Assembly (NCBI GenBank): GCA_026399435.1
Contig: JAPLQX010000019.1
Location: forward strand, 62,001-126,000
Origin: Rhodocyclales bacterium
GTDB taxonomy: Bacteria; Pseudomonadota; Gammaproteobacteria; Burkholderiales; Rhodocyclaceae
Direction: 5' to 3'
Length of the DNA: 64,000 nt
Below the pieces are notes generated by a model. That model was not told where the DNA came from. It saw only the letters and a list, made by a program, of their open reading frames with translations, and searched no databases. A program made the position numbers and the translations under genes. Shown here piece by piece: positions 54,625-63,473 of the stretch. The stretch's first letter is position 1; the number at the start of each line of letters is the position of its first letter.

Positions 54625-56337
54625 TCAGGCTGCTTCGAAATGCTCCAGCATCAGTTGCACGGTCTGCGTTCCGTTCCATTCGTTGATATCGACGCGGAAC
54701 GCGGCGCGGATGCGCCCCGGCACTCCGCTGGCAAACCCGTCCGCAAAATTGAACTGGATCGCGTCGAAGCGCTGACCGCCTTTTTGCAGCTTGAGTTTGA
54801 GGTGCTTGTCTTTCAGGATGCGCTGGTTGAGCACCTCGAAGCTGTCGGCGAACAGCGGCGCGGGGAAAGCCTGGCCCCAGACTTCCTGTTGCATCAGGCG
54901 CACGGCCTCGAGTGAAAAGTAGCCGGATTCGAGCGGGCCATCGGTTTCCAGCGTGCGCATGAGCTCTGCCGGAGAGAGCAGTTCGCGGCAGACCTTCTCG
55001 AAGCCGGCTTCGAATTCGGCGAGGCGATCTTCGGCGAGCGTCAGGCCGGCCGCTGCCGCATGGCCGCCGAAGCGCAGCAGTAGGCCTGGATGCCGCTTGG
55101 CGACGAGGTCGAGCGCATCGCGCAGATGAAGGCCGGGAATCGAGCGGCCGGAAGCCTTCAGTTCTCCGGCGTTGCCGCGGGCGAAGGCGAAGGTCGGGCG
55201 ATGCAGCTTTTCCTTGACGCGACCGGCGAGGATGCCGATCACGCCCTGATGCCAGCCGGGGTCGAACAGGGTGAGGCTGGCCCGATTGCCGGCGTCGAGC
55301 GAGGCCAGCAGCAGCTCGGCGTCCTCGCGCATGTCGGTTTCGATCACGCGCCGCTCGCGGTTGATGGCGTCCAGCTGCTGGGCGATGTTCATGGCGCGGC
55401 CGGGATCGTCGGTGACCAGGCATTCGATGCCCAGCGACATGTCCGCCAGGCGGCCGGCGGCATTGAGGCGCGGGCCGAGGGCGAAGCCGAGATCGAAGGT
55501 GGCGGCGCGGCCCGGCTCGCGGCCGGCGACGGAAAACAGCGCACGCACGCCGGCCTGCATCTGGCCGCCGCGAATGCGCGCCAGGCCCTGGGCGACGAGG
55601 ATGCGGTTGTTGCGGTCCAGCGGCACCACGTCCGCCACGGTGCCCAGCGCGACCAGATCAAGCAGCGCGGCCAGGTTCGGCTCCGGTTGTTCGCGGTAGG
55701 CGCCACGGCGGCGCAGTTCGGCGCGCAAGGCCAGCGCGACATAGAACATCACGCCGACGCCGGCCAGCGCCTTGCTCGGAAAATCGCACCCGGGCTGGTT
55801 GGGATTCACGATCACCTCGGCGTCGGGCAGCTCCTCGCCCGGCAGATGATGATCGGTAATCAGCGTCGCGATGCCGTGACGTTTGAGCTCCGCCACGCCT
55901 TCGACGCTGGCGATGCCATTGTCAACCGTGATCACCAGGTCAGGCTGCCGCGCCGCCGCCAGCTGCGCTACGTCGGGCGAAAGCCCGTAGCCGAGCGTGA
56001 AGCGGTCCGGTACCAGGTAATCGACCGTGGCGCCCATCATGCGCAGCGCGCGCAGGCCGACAGCGCAGGCGGTGGCGCCGTCGCAGTCGTAGTCGGCCAC
56101 GATCAATATCTTCCTGCCGGCAGCGATGGTATCGGCGAGCAGTGTCGCGGCATCGCGTGCGCCCTTGAGCTGGTCCGGGGGAAGTAGAGCGCTGCTGCGC
56201 GTATCGAGTTCGTCCATGCCGCGGATGCCGCGCGCGGCATAAAGCCTCGCCAGCAGAGGATGCAGGCCGCCCTGCTCGAGCGTCCAGGTGGCTCGGGGCG
56301 GAATGTCGCGCACGGTGATGCGGGTGCCTTGCGTCAT
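54625..56337 (-). CDS. recJ: Single-stranded-DNA-specific exonuclease RecJ
   Basis: 5'-3' exonuclease of recombination and mismatch repair. The 570-residue DHH-family protein has motif I ILIVADYDCDGATA, VITVDNGIAS, motif III LITDHHLPGEELPDAEVIVNP, ALAGVGVMFYVA, and the DHHA1 motif RFGGHAAAAGLTL. The DYDCDG and DHH metal ligands are intact. ATG 56337 overlaps the end of the upstream gene by 4 bases. It ends 14 bases from the convergent GGDEF-EAL gene. Confidence 0.95.
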   Translation of the reverse strand: MTQGTRITVRDIPPRATWTLEQGGLHPLLARLYAARGIRGMDELDTRSSALLPPDQLKGARDAATLLADTIAAGRKILIVADYDCDGATACAVGLRALRMMGATVDYLVPDRFTLGYGLSPDVAQLAAARQPDLVITVDNGIASVEGVAELKRHGIATLITDHHLPGEELPDAEVIVNPNQPGCDFPSKALAGVGVMFYVALALRAELRRRGAYREQPEPNLAALLDLVALGTVADVVPLDRNNRILVAQGLARIRGGQMQAGVRALFSVAGREPGRAATFDLGFALGPRLNAAGRLADMSLGIECLVTDDPGRAMNIAQQLDAINRERRVIETDMREDAELLLASLDAGNRASLTLFDPGWHQGVIGILAGRVKEKLHRPTFAFARGNAGELKASGRSIPGLHLRDALDLVAKRHPGLLLRFGGHAAAAGLTLAEDRLAEFEAGFEKVCRELLSPAELMRTLETDGPLESGYFSLEAVRLMQQEVWGQAFPAPLFADSFEVLNQRILKDKHLKLKLQKGGQRFDAIQFNFADGFASGVPGRIRAAFRVDINEWNGTQTVQLMLEHFEAA

Positions 56338-57344
56338 GGCGGCCCCAGTTTCGTCAATGCGCCCGGTTTGCGCCAGAACTTCCACAGATCATGGCGGCTG
56401 ACATTCAGTTCGAACGCGGCGAGATCGCCGGGCGCCAGCAGGCGCAAGGCGTCGAGCCGTCCGCCGCGCAGGGCGTCGAGCACGGGCGCCAGCCAGTCGG
56501 ATTCGAGGCGCGCCAGTTGCTCGCGCCAGACGATCGCATCGCCGGTGCGGGCAGGGTGCTCCAGCGCGTCGTGTACTGCCAGCGGGCTGCGCGCTGCTGT
56601 GCTGCCGAAGCTGGCCGGCAACGCGGCGCCGTCGATCTGCAGCAAACGAGCAATGCCTTGTGCGACGGGGTCATTGCTCCAGAGAGCGTCATGCGGACTG
56701 CCGGCGGCGCTGTTGTCGAGTTTGGGCAGGCGACCGCCGCCCCAAGGCCAGAGTGAATTCACCACCGGCTGGCCGGTGGCTTGGCGCGCCTGATTCATCG
56801 GATGGGCATGCAGGATCATCTGCGCCTCGTTGAGCGCATGGCGCCACGGCGCATGGGCGGGACCTGCCGGCAGCGGCGCGGCGGAACGGCCGGCGGCTTC
56901 CGGCAAGGCCTGGAAGGCCGGAGCCGTAGCCGAGAGGCGCAGGTTCCAGTTTCCCGGCGAGATCACTTCCAGTTGGCCGAGCGCGGCAAAAATCGGCGCC
57001 AGCGCGACGGCGAGCGCGGTGGCTTCCTCGCTGCTCAGCTGCAAATGCTGCGGATCGTCGACGATTGCGGTGCGTTCCTGGAAGTTCAGCCGCACCGGAT
57101 CGAGACAAAGCCACTCGGCCTCGCCGGTATGCTCCCGCAGCGCAAACCAGCGCAAGGCGGCGGCCGGAAGCGGCGCAGCGAGGCCGGTGAATTCGGCGAG
57201 GATGGCGGCGGTGTCCTCGGGAGGACGCTGACGCAGCCGGCCGCGTCCCAGGAGGGTGGCAAAGGCGGGCAGCGGCAGGTCGTAGGTGAGATCCGCGAGC
57301 GCCTGGCGCGTCCAGATGAGGCCAGGCACGATGAGCGTCAGCAT
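56334..57344 (-). CDS. Uncharacterised protein of the family annotated as phosphoglycerate-mutase-like
   Basis: A 336-residue protein. It starts LTLIVPGLIWTRQALADL and has AEWLCLDPVRLNFQERTAIVDDP, LNEAQMILHAHPMNQARQATGQPVVNSLWPWGGGRLP. This last motif defines a betaproteobacterial family often labelled cofactor-independent phosphoglycerate mutase or regulatory protein, without experimental support that I know of. It lacks obvious catalytic metal motifs of true iPGM. It is co-translated with recJ (4-base overlap) and divergent from lolC. Function unknown. Confidence 0.72.
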   Translation of the reverse strand: MLTLIVPGLIWTRQALADLTYDLPLPAFATLLGRGRLRQRPPEDTAAILAEFTGLAAPLPAAALRWFALREHTGEAEWLCLDPVRLNFQERTAIVDDPQHLQLSSEEATALAVALAPIFAALGQLEVISPGNWNLRLSATAPAFQALPEAAGRSAAPLPAGPAHAPWRHALNEAQMILHAHPMNQARQATGQPVVNSLWPWGGGRLPKLDNSAAGSPHDALWSNDPVAQGIARLLQIDGAALPASFGSTAARSPLAVHDALEHPARTGDAIVWREQLARLESDWLAPVLDALRGGRLDALRLLAPGDLAAFELNVSRHDLWKFWRKPGALTKLGPP

Positions 57345-57383
57345 GGCCGCATGTTAACATGCGCCGCCAACCCAATTTATCGA

Positions 57384-58637
57384 ATGAACTACGAACTCCT
57401 CATCGGTCTGCGCTACACGCGCGCCCAGCCGCGCGAAGGCGTTGCCAACCGATTCATTTCCTTCATCGCGCTGATTTCCATGCTTGGCCTGGCGCTTGGC
57501 GTGGCGGCGCTGATCGTCGTGCTGTCTGTCATGAACGGCTTCCAGAAGGAACTGCGCGAGCGGATCCTCGGCGTCGTCTCCCACGTTCAGGTCAGCAGCG
57601 AGAGCGGCGAACTGGCCGACTGGAGCAAGGTGGTGCAAGGCGTGGCGCGGCATCCGCGGGTGAAGGCTGCCGCCCCCTACGTCCAGGCCCAGGGCATGCT
57701 GACCTTCGACGGCCAGGTGCGCGGCGTCATGGTGCGCGGCATCCTGCCCGACGCCGAAGACAAGGTGGCCGACTTCGCCCGTCACATGAAATCGGGCAAG
57801 CTCGGCCAACTGCTGCCCGACGAGTTCAACATCGTGCTCGGCAGCGAACTGGCCCGCGCGCTGCGGGCCCGGCCCGGCGACAAGGTCACCTTGCTGGCGC
57901 CGCAGGGGCTGGTCACGCCGGCGGCGATCCTGCCGCGGGTCAAACAGTTCCGCGTGGTAGGCATCTTCGAAGCCGGCATGTTCGAGTTCGACTCCGGCCT
58001 GGCCCTGATCCACATGAGCGATGCGCAAAAGCTCTATCGCCTGGATGATCGGGTCTCCGGCGTGCGGCTCAAGGTCGATGACCTCTTCGCCGCGCCGCAG
58101 ATCAGCCGCGAACTGCTGCGCTATCTCGACATGGATGCCTGGGTCAGCGACTGGACGCGCAGCCACGCCAACTTCTTTCGCGCCGTCGAAATCGAAAAAC
58201 GCATGATGTTCCTGATCCTGCTGCTGATCGTCGCGGTGGCCGCCTTCAACATCGTGTCGACCCTGGTCATGGCGGTGACCGACAAGCGCGCCGACATCGC
58301 CATCCTGCGCACCCTCGGCGCGAGTCCGCGGAGCATCATGGCCATCTTCATCGTGCAGGGCACCCTGATCGGGGCCGTGGGACTGGCCGCCGGCATCGCC
58401 GGGGGCGTGGCTCTGGCGCTGAACATCGACATCGTGGTGCCGGCGCTCGAACGGTTGCTGGGCATGCAGTTCCTGGCCAAGGACGTGTATTACATCAGTG
58501 AGCTGCCTTCCGACCTGCATTGGTCGGACGTCGGCACGATCGCTGTGGTGTCCTTCGTCCTCACGCTGCTGGCGACGCTGTATCCGAGCTGGCGTGCGTC
58601 GCGCACGCAACCGGCGGAGGCGCTTCGCTATGAGTGA
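57384..58637 (+). CDS. lolC: Lipoprotein-releasing ABC transporter permease (LolC/LolE)
   Basis: Inner-membrane permease that extracts outer-membrane lipoproteins for LolA. The 417-residue protein has [58 protein letters not shown] at the N-terminus, a periplasmic domain, and three C-terminal spans ([22 protein letters not shown] ... [26 protein letters not shown]). It ends [18 protein letters not shown]. Its end overlaps lolD by 8 bases. A single permease gene suggests a LolF-like homodimer. Confidence 0.94.
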   Translation: MNYELLIGLRYTRAQPREGVANRFISFIALISMLGLALGVAALIVVLSVMNGFQKELRERILGVVSHVQVSSESGELADWSKVVQGVARHPRVKAAAPYVQAQGMLTFDGQVRGVMVRGILPDAEDKVADFARHMKSGKLGQLLPDEFNIVLGSELARALRARPGDKVTLLAPQGLVTPAAILPRVKQFRVVGIFEAGMFEFDSGLALIHMSDAQKLYRLDDRVSGVRLKVDDLFAAPQISRELLRYLDMDAWVSDWTRSHANFFRAVEIEKRMMFLILLLIVAVAAFNIVSTLVMAVTDKRADIAILRTLGASPRSIMAIFIVQGTLIGAVGLAAGIAGGVALALNIDIVVPALERLLGMQFLAKDVYYISELPSDLHWSDVGTIAVVSFVLTLLATLYPSWRASRTQPAEALRYE

Positions 58638-59415
58638 CAAGCTTAGCCATCCCCCCGGCCCCCTTCCCGGGGAAGGGGGTGACGGTGGTTCGCCGCTGCG
58701 CGGTTCCGAGGAGAACGATGGCCGCGCCTTGGGGCGGCCCGGCGGCGCGGCTATTCTCGAATGCAACGGCCTGAGCAAGATCTTCCGGCAGGGAGCGGCC
58801 GAGGTGCCGGTCCTCACCGGAGTCGATCTGACAGTCGGCGCTGGCGATACGGTGGCCATCGTCGGCACCAGCGGGTCGGGCAAGAGCACCCTGCTGCATC
58901 TCCTGGGCGGGCTGGACAAGCCGACCGCGGGCCAGGTCTTGCTGCATGGCAGGGATCTGGCGCAGGTCGGCGAGGCGGAGCGCGGACAACTGCGCAACCA
59001 GTCACTGGGCTTTGTCTATCAGTTCCACCATCTGCTGATGGAGTTCACCGCCGTGGAAAACGTCGCCATGCCGCTCCTGATCCGGCGCCTGCCGCGCGCC
59101 GAGGCTGAGCGGCAGGCCACTGCGGTACTGAACCGGGTCGGACTCGGCCATCGCCTGAGTCATCGGCCCGGCGAACTGTCGGGCGGCGAACGCCAGCGTG
59201 TGGCGGTGGCCCGTGCCCTGGTCACGGAACCGGCCTGCCTGCTGGCCGATGAGCCGACCGGCAACCTGGATCGCGGTGCGGCCGATGCCGTGTTCGGCAT
59301 CCTGCTGGAACTTTGTCGCGAGCATCATGCGGCGCTGGTGCTGGTGACCCATGACCTCGATCTGGCGGCGCGGGCGGCCAGGGTCATGCGGCTGCAGGAC
59401 GGGGCGCTGGCTTAG
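58630..59415 (+). CDS. lolD: Lipoprotein-releasing ABC ATPase LolD with repeat-derived N-terminal extension
   Basis: ATPase of the lipoprotein release complex. The 261-residue protein has Walker [11 protein letters not shown]-loop YQFHHLL, signature [14 protein letters not shown] and Walker [12 protein letters not shown]. Ordinary LolD begins a few residues before [10 protein letters not shown]. Here about 35 residues precede it: [19 protein letters not shown] and a Gly/Glu-rich continuation, encoded by a family C palindromic repeat. The ATG at 58630 overlaps the lolC end, and no start closer to the domain has a ribosome site, so the extension is probably translated. Confidence 0.93.
   Translation: MSDKLSHPPGPLPGEGGDGGSPLRGSEENDGRALGRPGGAAILECNGLSKIFRQGAAEVPVLTGVDLTVGAGDTVAIVGTSGSGKSTLLHLLGGLDKPTAGQVLLHGRDLAQVGEAERGQLRNQSLGFVYQFHHLLMEFTAVENVAMPLLIRRLPRAEAERQATAVLNRVGLGHRLSHRPGELSGGERQRVAVARALVTEPACLLADEPTGNLDRGAADAVFGILLELCREHHAALVLVTHDLDLAARAARVMRLQDGALA
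58650..58695 (+). repeat. Palindromic repeat family C, copy at the start of lolD
   Basis: CCCCCCGGCCCCCTTCCCGG then GGAAGGGGGTGACGGTGG form a G/C hairpin. The same flanks bracket the interrupted copy at 29573-29663. Both copies are translated in the same frame, giving PPGPLxG and GGDGxSP. Confidence 0.8.
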
Positions 59416-59428
59416 GAACTGTCGCGAT

Positions 59429-59974
59429 TCAGTCCGTGCCGTGCTGCTGGCGCCGCTGATGCCAGACGCGTATCAGGTATATCCGCCAGGCGACGCGAAC
59501 CACCAGATAGCCGGCCAGCGCCAGCCCGGCGGCGAGCAGCACCAGGCCCAGGGCCAGTGGCGCGCCGAGGCCGATCATCCAGTCGATCAATGCGTGCATC
59601 CAGACAATCAGGCCGTCGTCGCCCGGTTCCGGTGGGGCGACAAAGTGCTCGTGCGCACCAGGTAGCACCCATTGGCCGATGGCGTAGGCGACGATGTAGA
59701 GCGGGATGATGGTGAAGGGGTTGGTGTACAGCGTGGTCAGCATCGCCAGCGGCAGATTGACGCGGAAGATGAGGGCGCAGATCGCCGCGCCCAGCATCTG
59801 CAGCGGCCCCGGAATCAGCCCGCAGAACAGGCCTGCCGCAACGGCGCCGGCCGCCGAACGGCGGTTAAGGTGCCACAGCCGCGGATGCAACAGCGTGTTC
59901 TCGAACGGCGCCAGCCAGCGGTTGCCGCGGATCACTTCATGGTCGGGGAGGAACTTGCGAATGCGATGGCGCAT
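59429..59974 (-). CDS. DUF2062 membrane protein
   Basis: A 181-residue protein. It starts RHRIRKFLPDHEVIRGNRWLAPFENTLLHPRLWHLNRRSAAGAVAAGLFCGLIPGPLQML, the DUF2062 signature, then has further spans (VNLPLAMLTTLYTNPFTIIPLYIVAYAIGQWV and LGAPLALGLVLLAAGLALAGYLVV). The family's function is unknown; some members occur with lipopolysaccharide or exopolysaccharide genes. It is convergent with lolD, which ends 13 bases away. Confidence 0.83.
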   Translation of the reverse strand: MRHRIRKFLPDHEVIRGNRWLAPFENTLLHPRLWHLNRRSAAGAVAAGLFCGLIPGPLQMLGAAICALIFRVNLPLAMLTTLYTNPFTIIPLYIVAYAIGQWVLPGAHEHFVAPPEPGDDGLIVWMHALIDWMIGLGAPLALGLVLLAAGLALAGYLVVRVAWRIYLIRVWHQRRQQHGTD

Positions 59975-60003
59975 GTATTGTCTTGATCGAATTCCGCTTC
60001 GTC

Positions 60004-60096
60004 TCAGACGATGCGGATCGACAGTTCGCCGAAGCCGTGGCTGCTGCCGGCGACGGGTAGAGCGGGAATCGCGGCGGGGGGAATGACGTAGCTCAT
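60004..60096 (-). pseudogene. Remnant of a fumarylacetoacetate-hydrolase-family gene
   Basis: A 30-codon frame with a GGAG ribosome site 6 bases before its ATG. Its first residues, SYVIPPAAIPALPVAGSS, match the typical start of FAA-hydrolase proteins in proteobacteria, and its last, GFGELSIRIV, looks like the usual C-terminus of the same family. The whole catalytic middle is missing, as if removed by an internal in-frame deletion. The C-terminal match is from memory and less sure. Confidence 0.5.
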
Positions 60097-60272
60097 GGCG
60101 GCTCCGGTAGAGGTTGGAATGATTATCGCCGATTGCCGGTTCCTCGCGATTGATGCCTCGGATCAATGGCCTCATAGAAATTACGGTTTTGACAGTGGCG
60201 ATCCGGGAGGCGAAGAATGCGGCGAACCTGTCCAAAGAGGCGGACCCGCAACGATTCAATGGAGGAAACAGG

Positions 60273-60863
60273 ATGCGCCAGTATTCCGCTTTGCCCAATC
60301 GGCCGCTGCAGCCACGCACCGGCGTCCATCGCCCATCTCAGGTATTGCCGCCCAGGGTCACGCTCGAAGATCCCGCGCTGGCGGTGATGACCGATTTCCA
60401 GAAAGCCACCGCCTTCGCCATCGACCCGGATGTCAGCGTCGATACCGCCGCGCGCATCATGCGTCGGCGCAACGTGCATCTGCTGCTGGTGATGAGCGGG
60501 GAGAATCATGTGATCGGCATCATCACTTCAAACGATCTCCTCGGCGAAAAAACGCTGCAGTGCATCTCTGCCCGCGGCATATCGCGCGCCGATGCCCTGG
60601 TGAGTGACATCATGACGCCCGAGAGCCGACTCGAAGTCATCAGCATGGACGACGTCGTGTACGCTCATGTCGGTCATGTGGTGGCGACGCTCAAGGCCAA
60701 GGGGCGGCAGCATGCGGCCGTGGTGGACGAGGATGCTTCCGGCCACCAGATCCTGCGCGGGCTGTTCTCCTGCTCCCAGATTGCGCGCCAGCTGGGTGAG
60801 GCGGTAGAGACCCCGGAGATAGCCCAGACCTTCGCCGAGATCAGCGTGGCACTCAAGGCTTGA
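60273..60863 (+). CDS. CBS-domain protein
   Basis: A 196-residue protein with two CBS motifs. The first is in TDFQKATAFAIDPDVSVDTAARIMRRRNVHLLLVMSGENHVIGIITSNDLLGEK, the second in VSDIMTPESRLEVISMDDVVYAHVGHVVATLKAKGRQHAAVVDEDASGHQILRGLFSCSQIARQLG. The first 35 residues are a Pro/Arg-rich extension. CBS pairs bind adenine nucleotides and regulate partners; none is fused here. GGAGG precedes ATG 60273. It stands alone. Confidence 0.85.
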   Translation: MRQYSALPNRPLQPRTGVHRPSQVLPPRVTLEDPALAVMTDFQKATAFAIDPDVSVDTAARIMRRRNVHLLLVMSGENHVIGIITSNDLLGEKTLQCISARGISRADALVSDIMTPESRLEVISMDDVVYAHVGHVVATLKAKGRQHAAVVDEDASGHQILRGLFSCSQIARQLGEAVETPEIAQTFAEISVALKA

Positions 60864-60943
60864 GCCTGTTTCAGCAGGAGTCATGCGCCCGCGCTGCCGG
60901 GCGTTGACCTGCCGCGGCGCCGGCTGATGCCGGGCGCATGGTC

Positions 60944-61071
60944 TATCCCGCCAGGGGATACCGTCCCCGGCGCGCGCCGGGGACATACCCCGCAAGGGGA
61001 TACCGTCCCCAGCCTTCGCCGGGGACATATCCCACCGGGGGATACCGTCCCAGGCAGGCGCCGGGGACATA
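60944..61071 (+). repeat. Three tandem units of palindromic repeat family A upstream of comEC
   Basis: Units at 60944-60987, 60988-61029 and 61030-61071 are 42-44 bases each. Every unit has GGGGATACCGTCCC and ends in GGGGACATA. The last ATA is followed directly by the comEC ATG. Each unit can fold into two hairpins, TCCC-N4-GGGGA and GTCCCCGGC-like with GCCGGGGAC. The units vary in the loops. Confidence 0.9.
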
Positions 61072-63438
61072 ATGCGGGCCATGCGCATTTTTGTCCTCGG
61101 TTTCGCTTGTGGTGTCTGGCTGTTGCAGCAGCAGTCGGTGCTGCCTTCCGTGCCGTGGCTTGCCGGTCTGGGGGCGGGTGCGCTGTTGATTCTGGCGTTG
61201 GCGTCACGCACCCGACCGGGAGAGTCGGCGCCGGTGGCGCGGCGAGCCGGTGCGGCGGCGCTGCTCGTGTCGGCAGCTGCGGCTCTGGGTTTTGTCTGGG
61301 CGGCCGGCTTCGCGCATCTGCGGCTGGCAGAAGAACTTCCGGCGGCGATCGAGGGTCGCGACATCGAGCTGAAGGGCGTCGTGGCCGGTCTGCCGCAGGC
61401 CCTGGAACGCGGCGTGCGCTTCGAGTTCGATGTCGAACAGGCGGCGCCCGGCGTGCCGCCGCATATTTCCCTGGCATGGTATCGCGGCCGCGACGAAGCG
61501 GGCGATGATGCGTCGCCGCTGATCCCCGTCCGCGCCGGGGAGCGTTGGCGCTTCACGGTGCGACTGAAGCGGCCGCACGGCAACCTCAATCCGCATGGCT
61601 TCGATTATGAGGCGTGGCTGTTCGAGCGCGGCATCCGCGCCACCGGCTATGTGCGCCCGCACAGTGCCGAGCGCATCGATGCGCAGGTGTGGCGACCGGG
61701 CTATGCGGTTGAAATGCTGCGCGAAACGATACGCGACCGTTTCCGCGCGGCGCTGCCCGATGCACCCTATGCGGGAATTCTGATCGCGCTGGCGGTCGGC
61801 GACCAGCAGGCGATTGATCCAGACTTGTGGCAAACCTTCGCGCGCACCGGGATCACCCACCTGATGAGCATTTCCGGCCTGCACGTGACCATGTTCGCGG
61901 GGCTGGCCTACGCGCTGATCGGCTGGCTGTGGCGGCGTTCGGCGACTTTGCCACTGCGCCTGCCGGCCCAGCATGCGGCCGCGGCTGGCGGCTTCATCGC
62001 GGCATTCCTGTATTGCCTGTTGGCCGGCTTTGCGGTACCGGCGCAGCGCACGCTCTACATGCTCGGCGTGGTGGCTGCCGCCCGCCTGTCGGGCCGCGAA
62101 ATGGCGGCCTCGCGCGTGCTGCTGCTGGCACTGCTGCTGGTGTTGCTGCTCGATCCGTGGGCGGTGCTGGCGGCCGGCTTCTGGCTTTCTTTCGGCGCGG
62201 TGGCGCTGCTGTTCCACATTGGCAGCGGACGCCTGGGGCCGGCGCACTGGCTGGTCGAATGGGGGCGCGCGCAGTGGGCTGTCACGCTCGGCATGCTGCC
62301 GGCGCTGCTGGCCCTGTTCCAGCAGTTCTCGCTGGTCTCGCCGCTGGCCAACGCCGTGGCGATCCCGCTGGTCAGCTTTGTCATCACGCCTCTGGCCCTG
62401 GCCGGGACACTGCCCTTCCTCACTCCGCTGTTGTCGCTCGCCCACCTCGTCACCGCATGGCTGATGATCTTCATCGACTGGCTCGCCGGCTTGCCGCTGG
62501 CCATGTGGCAGCAGGCCGCGCCGCCGCCGTGGTCGGTATTGCTGGCGCTGGCCGGCGGCGTCTGGCTGTTGCTGCCGCGCGGCTTCCCGGCGCGCTGGCT
62601 GGGAGTGCTGGCGTTTCTGCCGCTGCTGACCGTGGTGCCGCCACGGCCAGAATTCGGTACGGCCGAAGTCACGGTGCTGGATGTCGGCCAGGGGCTGGCG
62701 GTGCATATGCAGACCGCCACGCACGACCTGCTGTTCGATGCCGGGCCGGCCTTTTCGGCGGATGCCGACAGCGGTAATCGCATTATCGCGCCTTACTTGC
62801 GGGCGATGGGTGTGCGCAGCCTGGACACGCTGGTGATCAGCCATGCGGACAAGGATCACGAGGGCGGTGCGGCGTCGGTGCTGGCGGCGCTGCCGGTGGC
62901 GATCCTGAAAAGTTCCCTGCCCTTCGAGCACGCCCTGTCGGCGCAGCCGGTGCCCCAGGAGCCCTGCCGCGACGGCGACCGCTGGAACTGGGACGGCGTG
63001 CGCCTCGAGATGTTGCATCCCGGCACTGATCTGCTCTCGCGCAAGACCAACGACGTGAGCTGCGTGCTGCGCGTCACGGCGGGCGGCAAGTCGGTATTGC
63101 TGACGTCGGACATCGAGGCGGTTTCGGAAAACGCGCTGCTGAAGCGTCATGCGTCCGATCTGGCCGCCGATGTGATGACGGTGCCGCATCACGGCAGCCG
63201 GACCTCATCGACGCCCGGATTCATCGCCGCTGTCGCTGCACGCGATGTGGTTTTCCCGGTCGGCTATCGCAACCATTATGGCCATCCCAAGGATGACGTG
63301 GTGGCGCGCTACGTGCAAAGCGGTGCCCGGCTGCATCGCACGGACACCGACGGCGCGGTGTGGATCGGTTTCGGCAGTGCAGGCATCGCGTTCCGTCACG
63401 AGCGCGTAGAGCGACAGCGTTACTGGCACGTCCGGTAG
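61072..63438 (+). CDS. comEC: DNA uptake channel protein ComEC/Rec2
   Basis: Inner-membrane channel for single-stranded DNA in natural transformation. The 788-residue protein has the N-terminal spans and DUF4131 region, the competence domain (ILIALAVGDQQAIDPDLWQTFARTGITHLMSISGLHVTMFAGLAYALIGW) with about ten spans, and a C-terminal metallo-beta-lactamase-like domain with VISHADKDHEGGAASVLAAL (about residue 590) and TVPHHGSRTSSTPGFI. Starts at 61072 or 61081 are both possible; 61072 abuts the upstream tandem repeats. No other competence genes lie in the window. Confidence 0.94.
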   Translation: MRAMRIFVLGFACGVWLLQQQSVLPSVPWLAGLGAGALLILALASRTRPGESAPVARRAGAAALLVSAAAALGFVWAAGFAHLRLAEELPAAIEGRDIELKGVVAGLPQALERGVRFEFDVEQAAPGVPPHISLAWYRGRDEAGDDASPLIPVRAGERWRFTVRLKRPHGNLNPHGFDYEAWLFERGIRATGYVRPHSAERIDAQVWRPGYAVEMLRETIRDRFRAALPDAPYAGILIALAVGDQQAIDPDLWQTFARTGITHLMSISGLHVTMFAGLAYALIGWLWRRSATLPLRLPAQHAAAAGGFIAAFLYCLLAGFAVPAQRTLYMLGVVAAARLSGREMAASRVLLLALLLVLLLDPWAVLAAGFWLSFGAVALLFHIGSGRLGPAHWLVEWGRAQWAVTLGMLPALLALFQQFSLVSPLANAVAIPLVSFVITPLALAGTLPFLTPLLSLAHLVTAWLMIFIDWLAGLPLAMWQQAAPPPWSVLLALAGGVWLLLPRGFPARWLGVLAFLPLLTVVPPRPEFGTAEVTVLDVGQGLAVHMQTATHDLLFDAGPAFSADADSGNRIIAPYLRAMGVRSLDTLVISHADKDHEGGAASVLAALPVAILKSSLPFEHALSAQPVPQEPCRDGDRWNWDGVRLEMLHPGTDLLSRKTNDVSCVLRVTAGGKSVLLTSDIEAVSENALLKRHASDLAADVMTVPHHGSRTSSTPGFIAAVAARDVVFPVGYRNHYGHPKDDVVARYVQSGARLHRTDTDGAVWIGFGSAGIAFRHERVERQRYWHVR

Positions 63439-63473
63439 GCGATAATCCGCGCCTGAACCTTGCGGTGCTTGCC

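Noticed and set aside
54616-54630. GCCTGAAATTCAGGC palindrome between the GGDEF-EAL gene and recJ as a terminator
   Set aside because: The realistic stem is only 5 bp and there is no T run on either strand.
60944-61071. Tandem array considered as a CRISPR
   Set aside because: Units are contiguous with no unique spacers, and no cas genes are near.
61204-63192. Minus-strand open frame of 662 codons opposite comEC
   Set aside because: Arg/Gln/His-rich composition typical of antisense shadows; comEC on the other strand has clear motifs.
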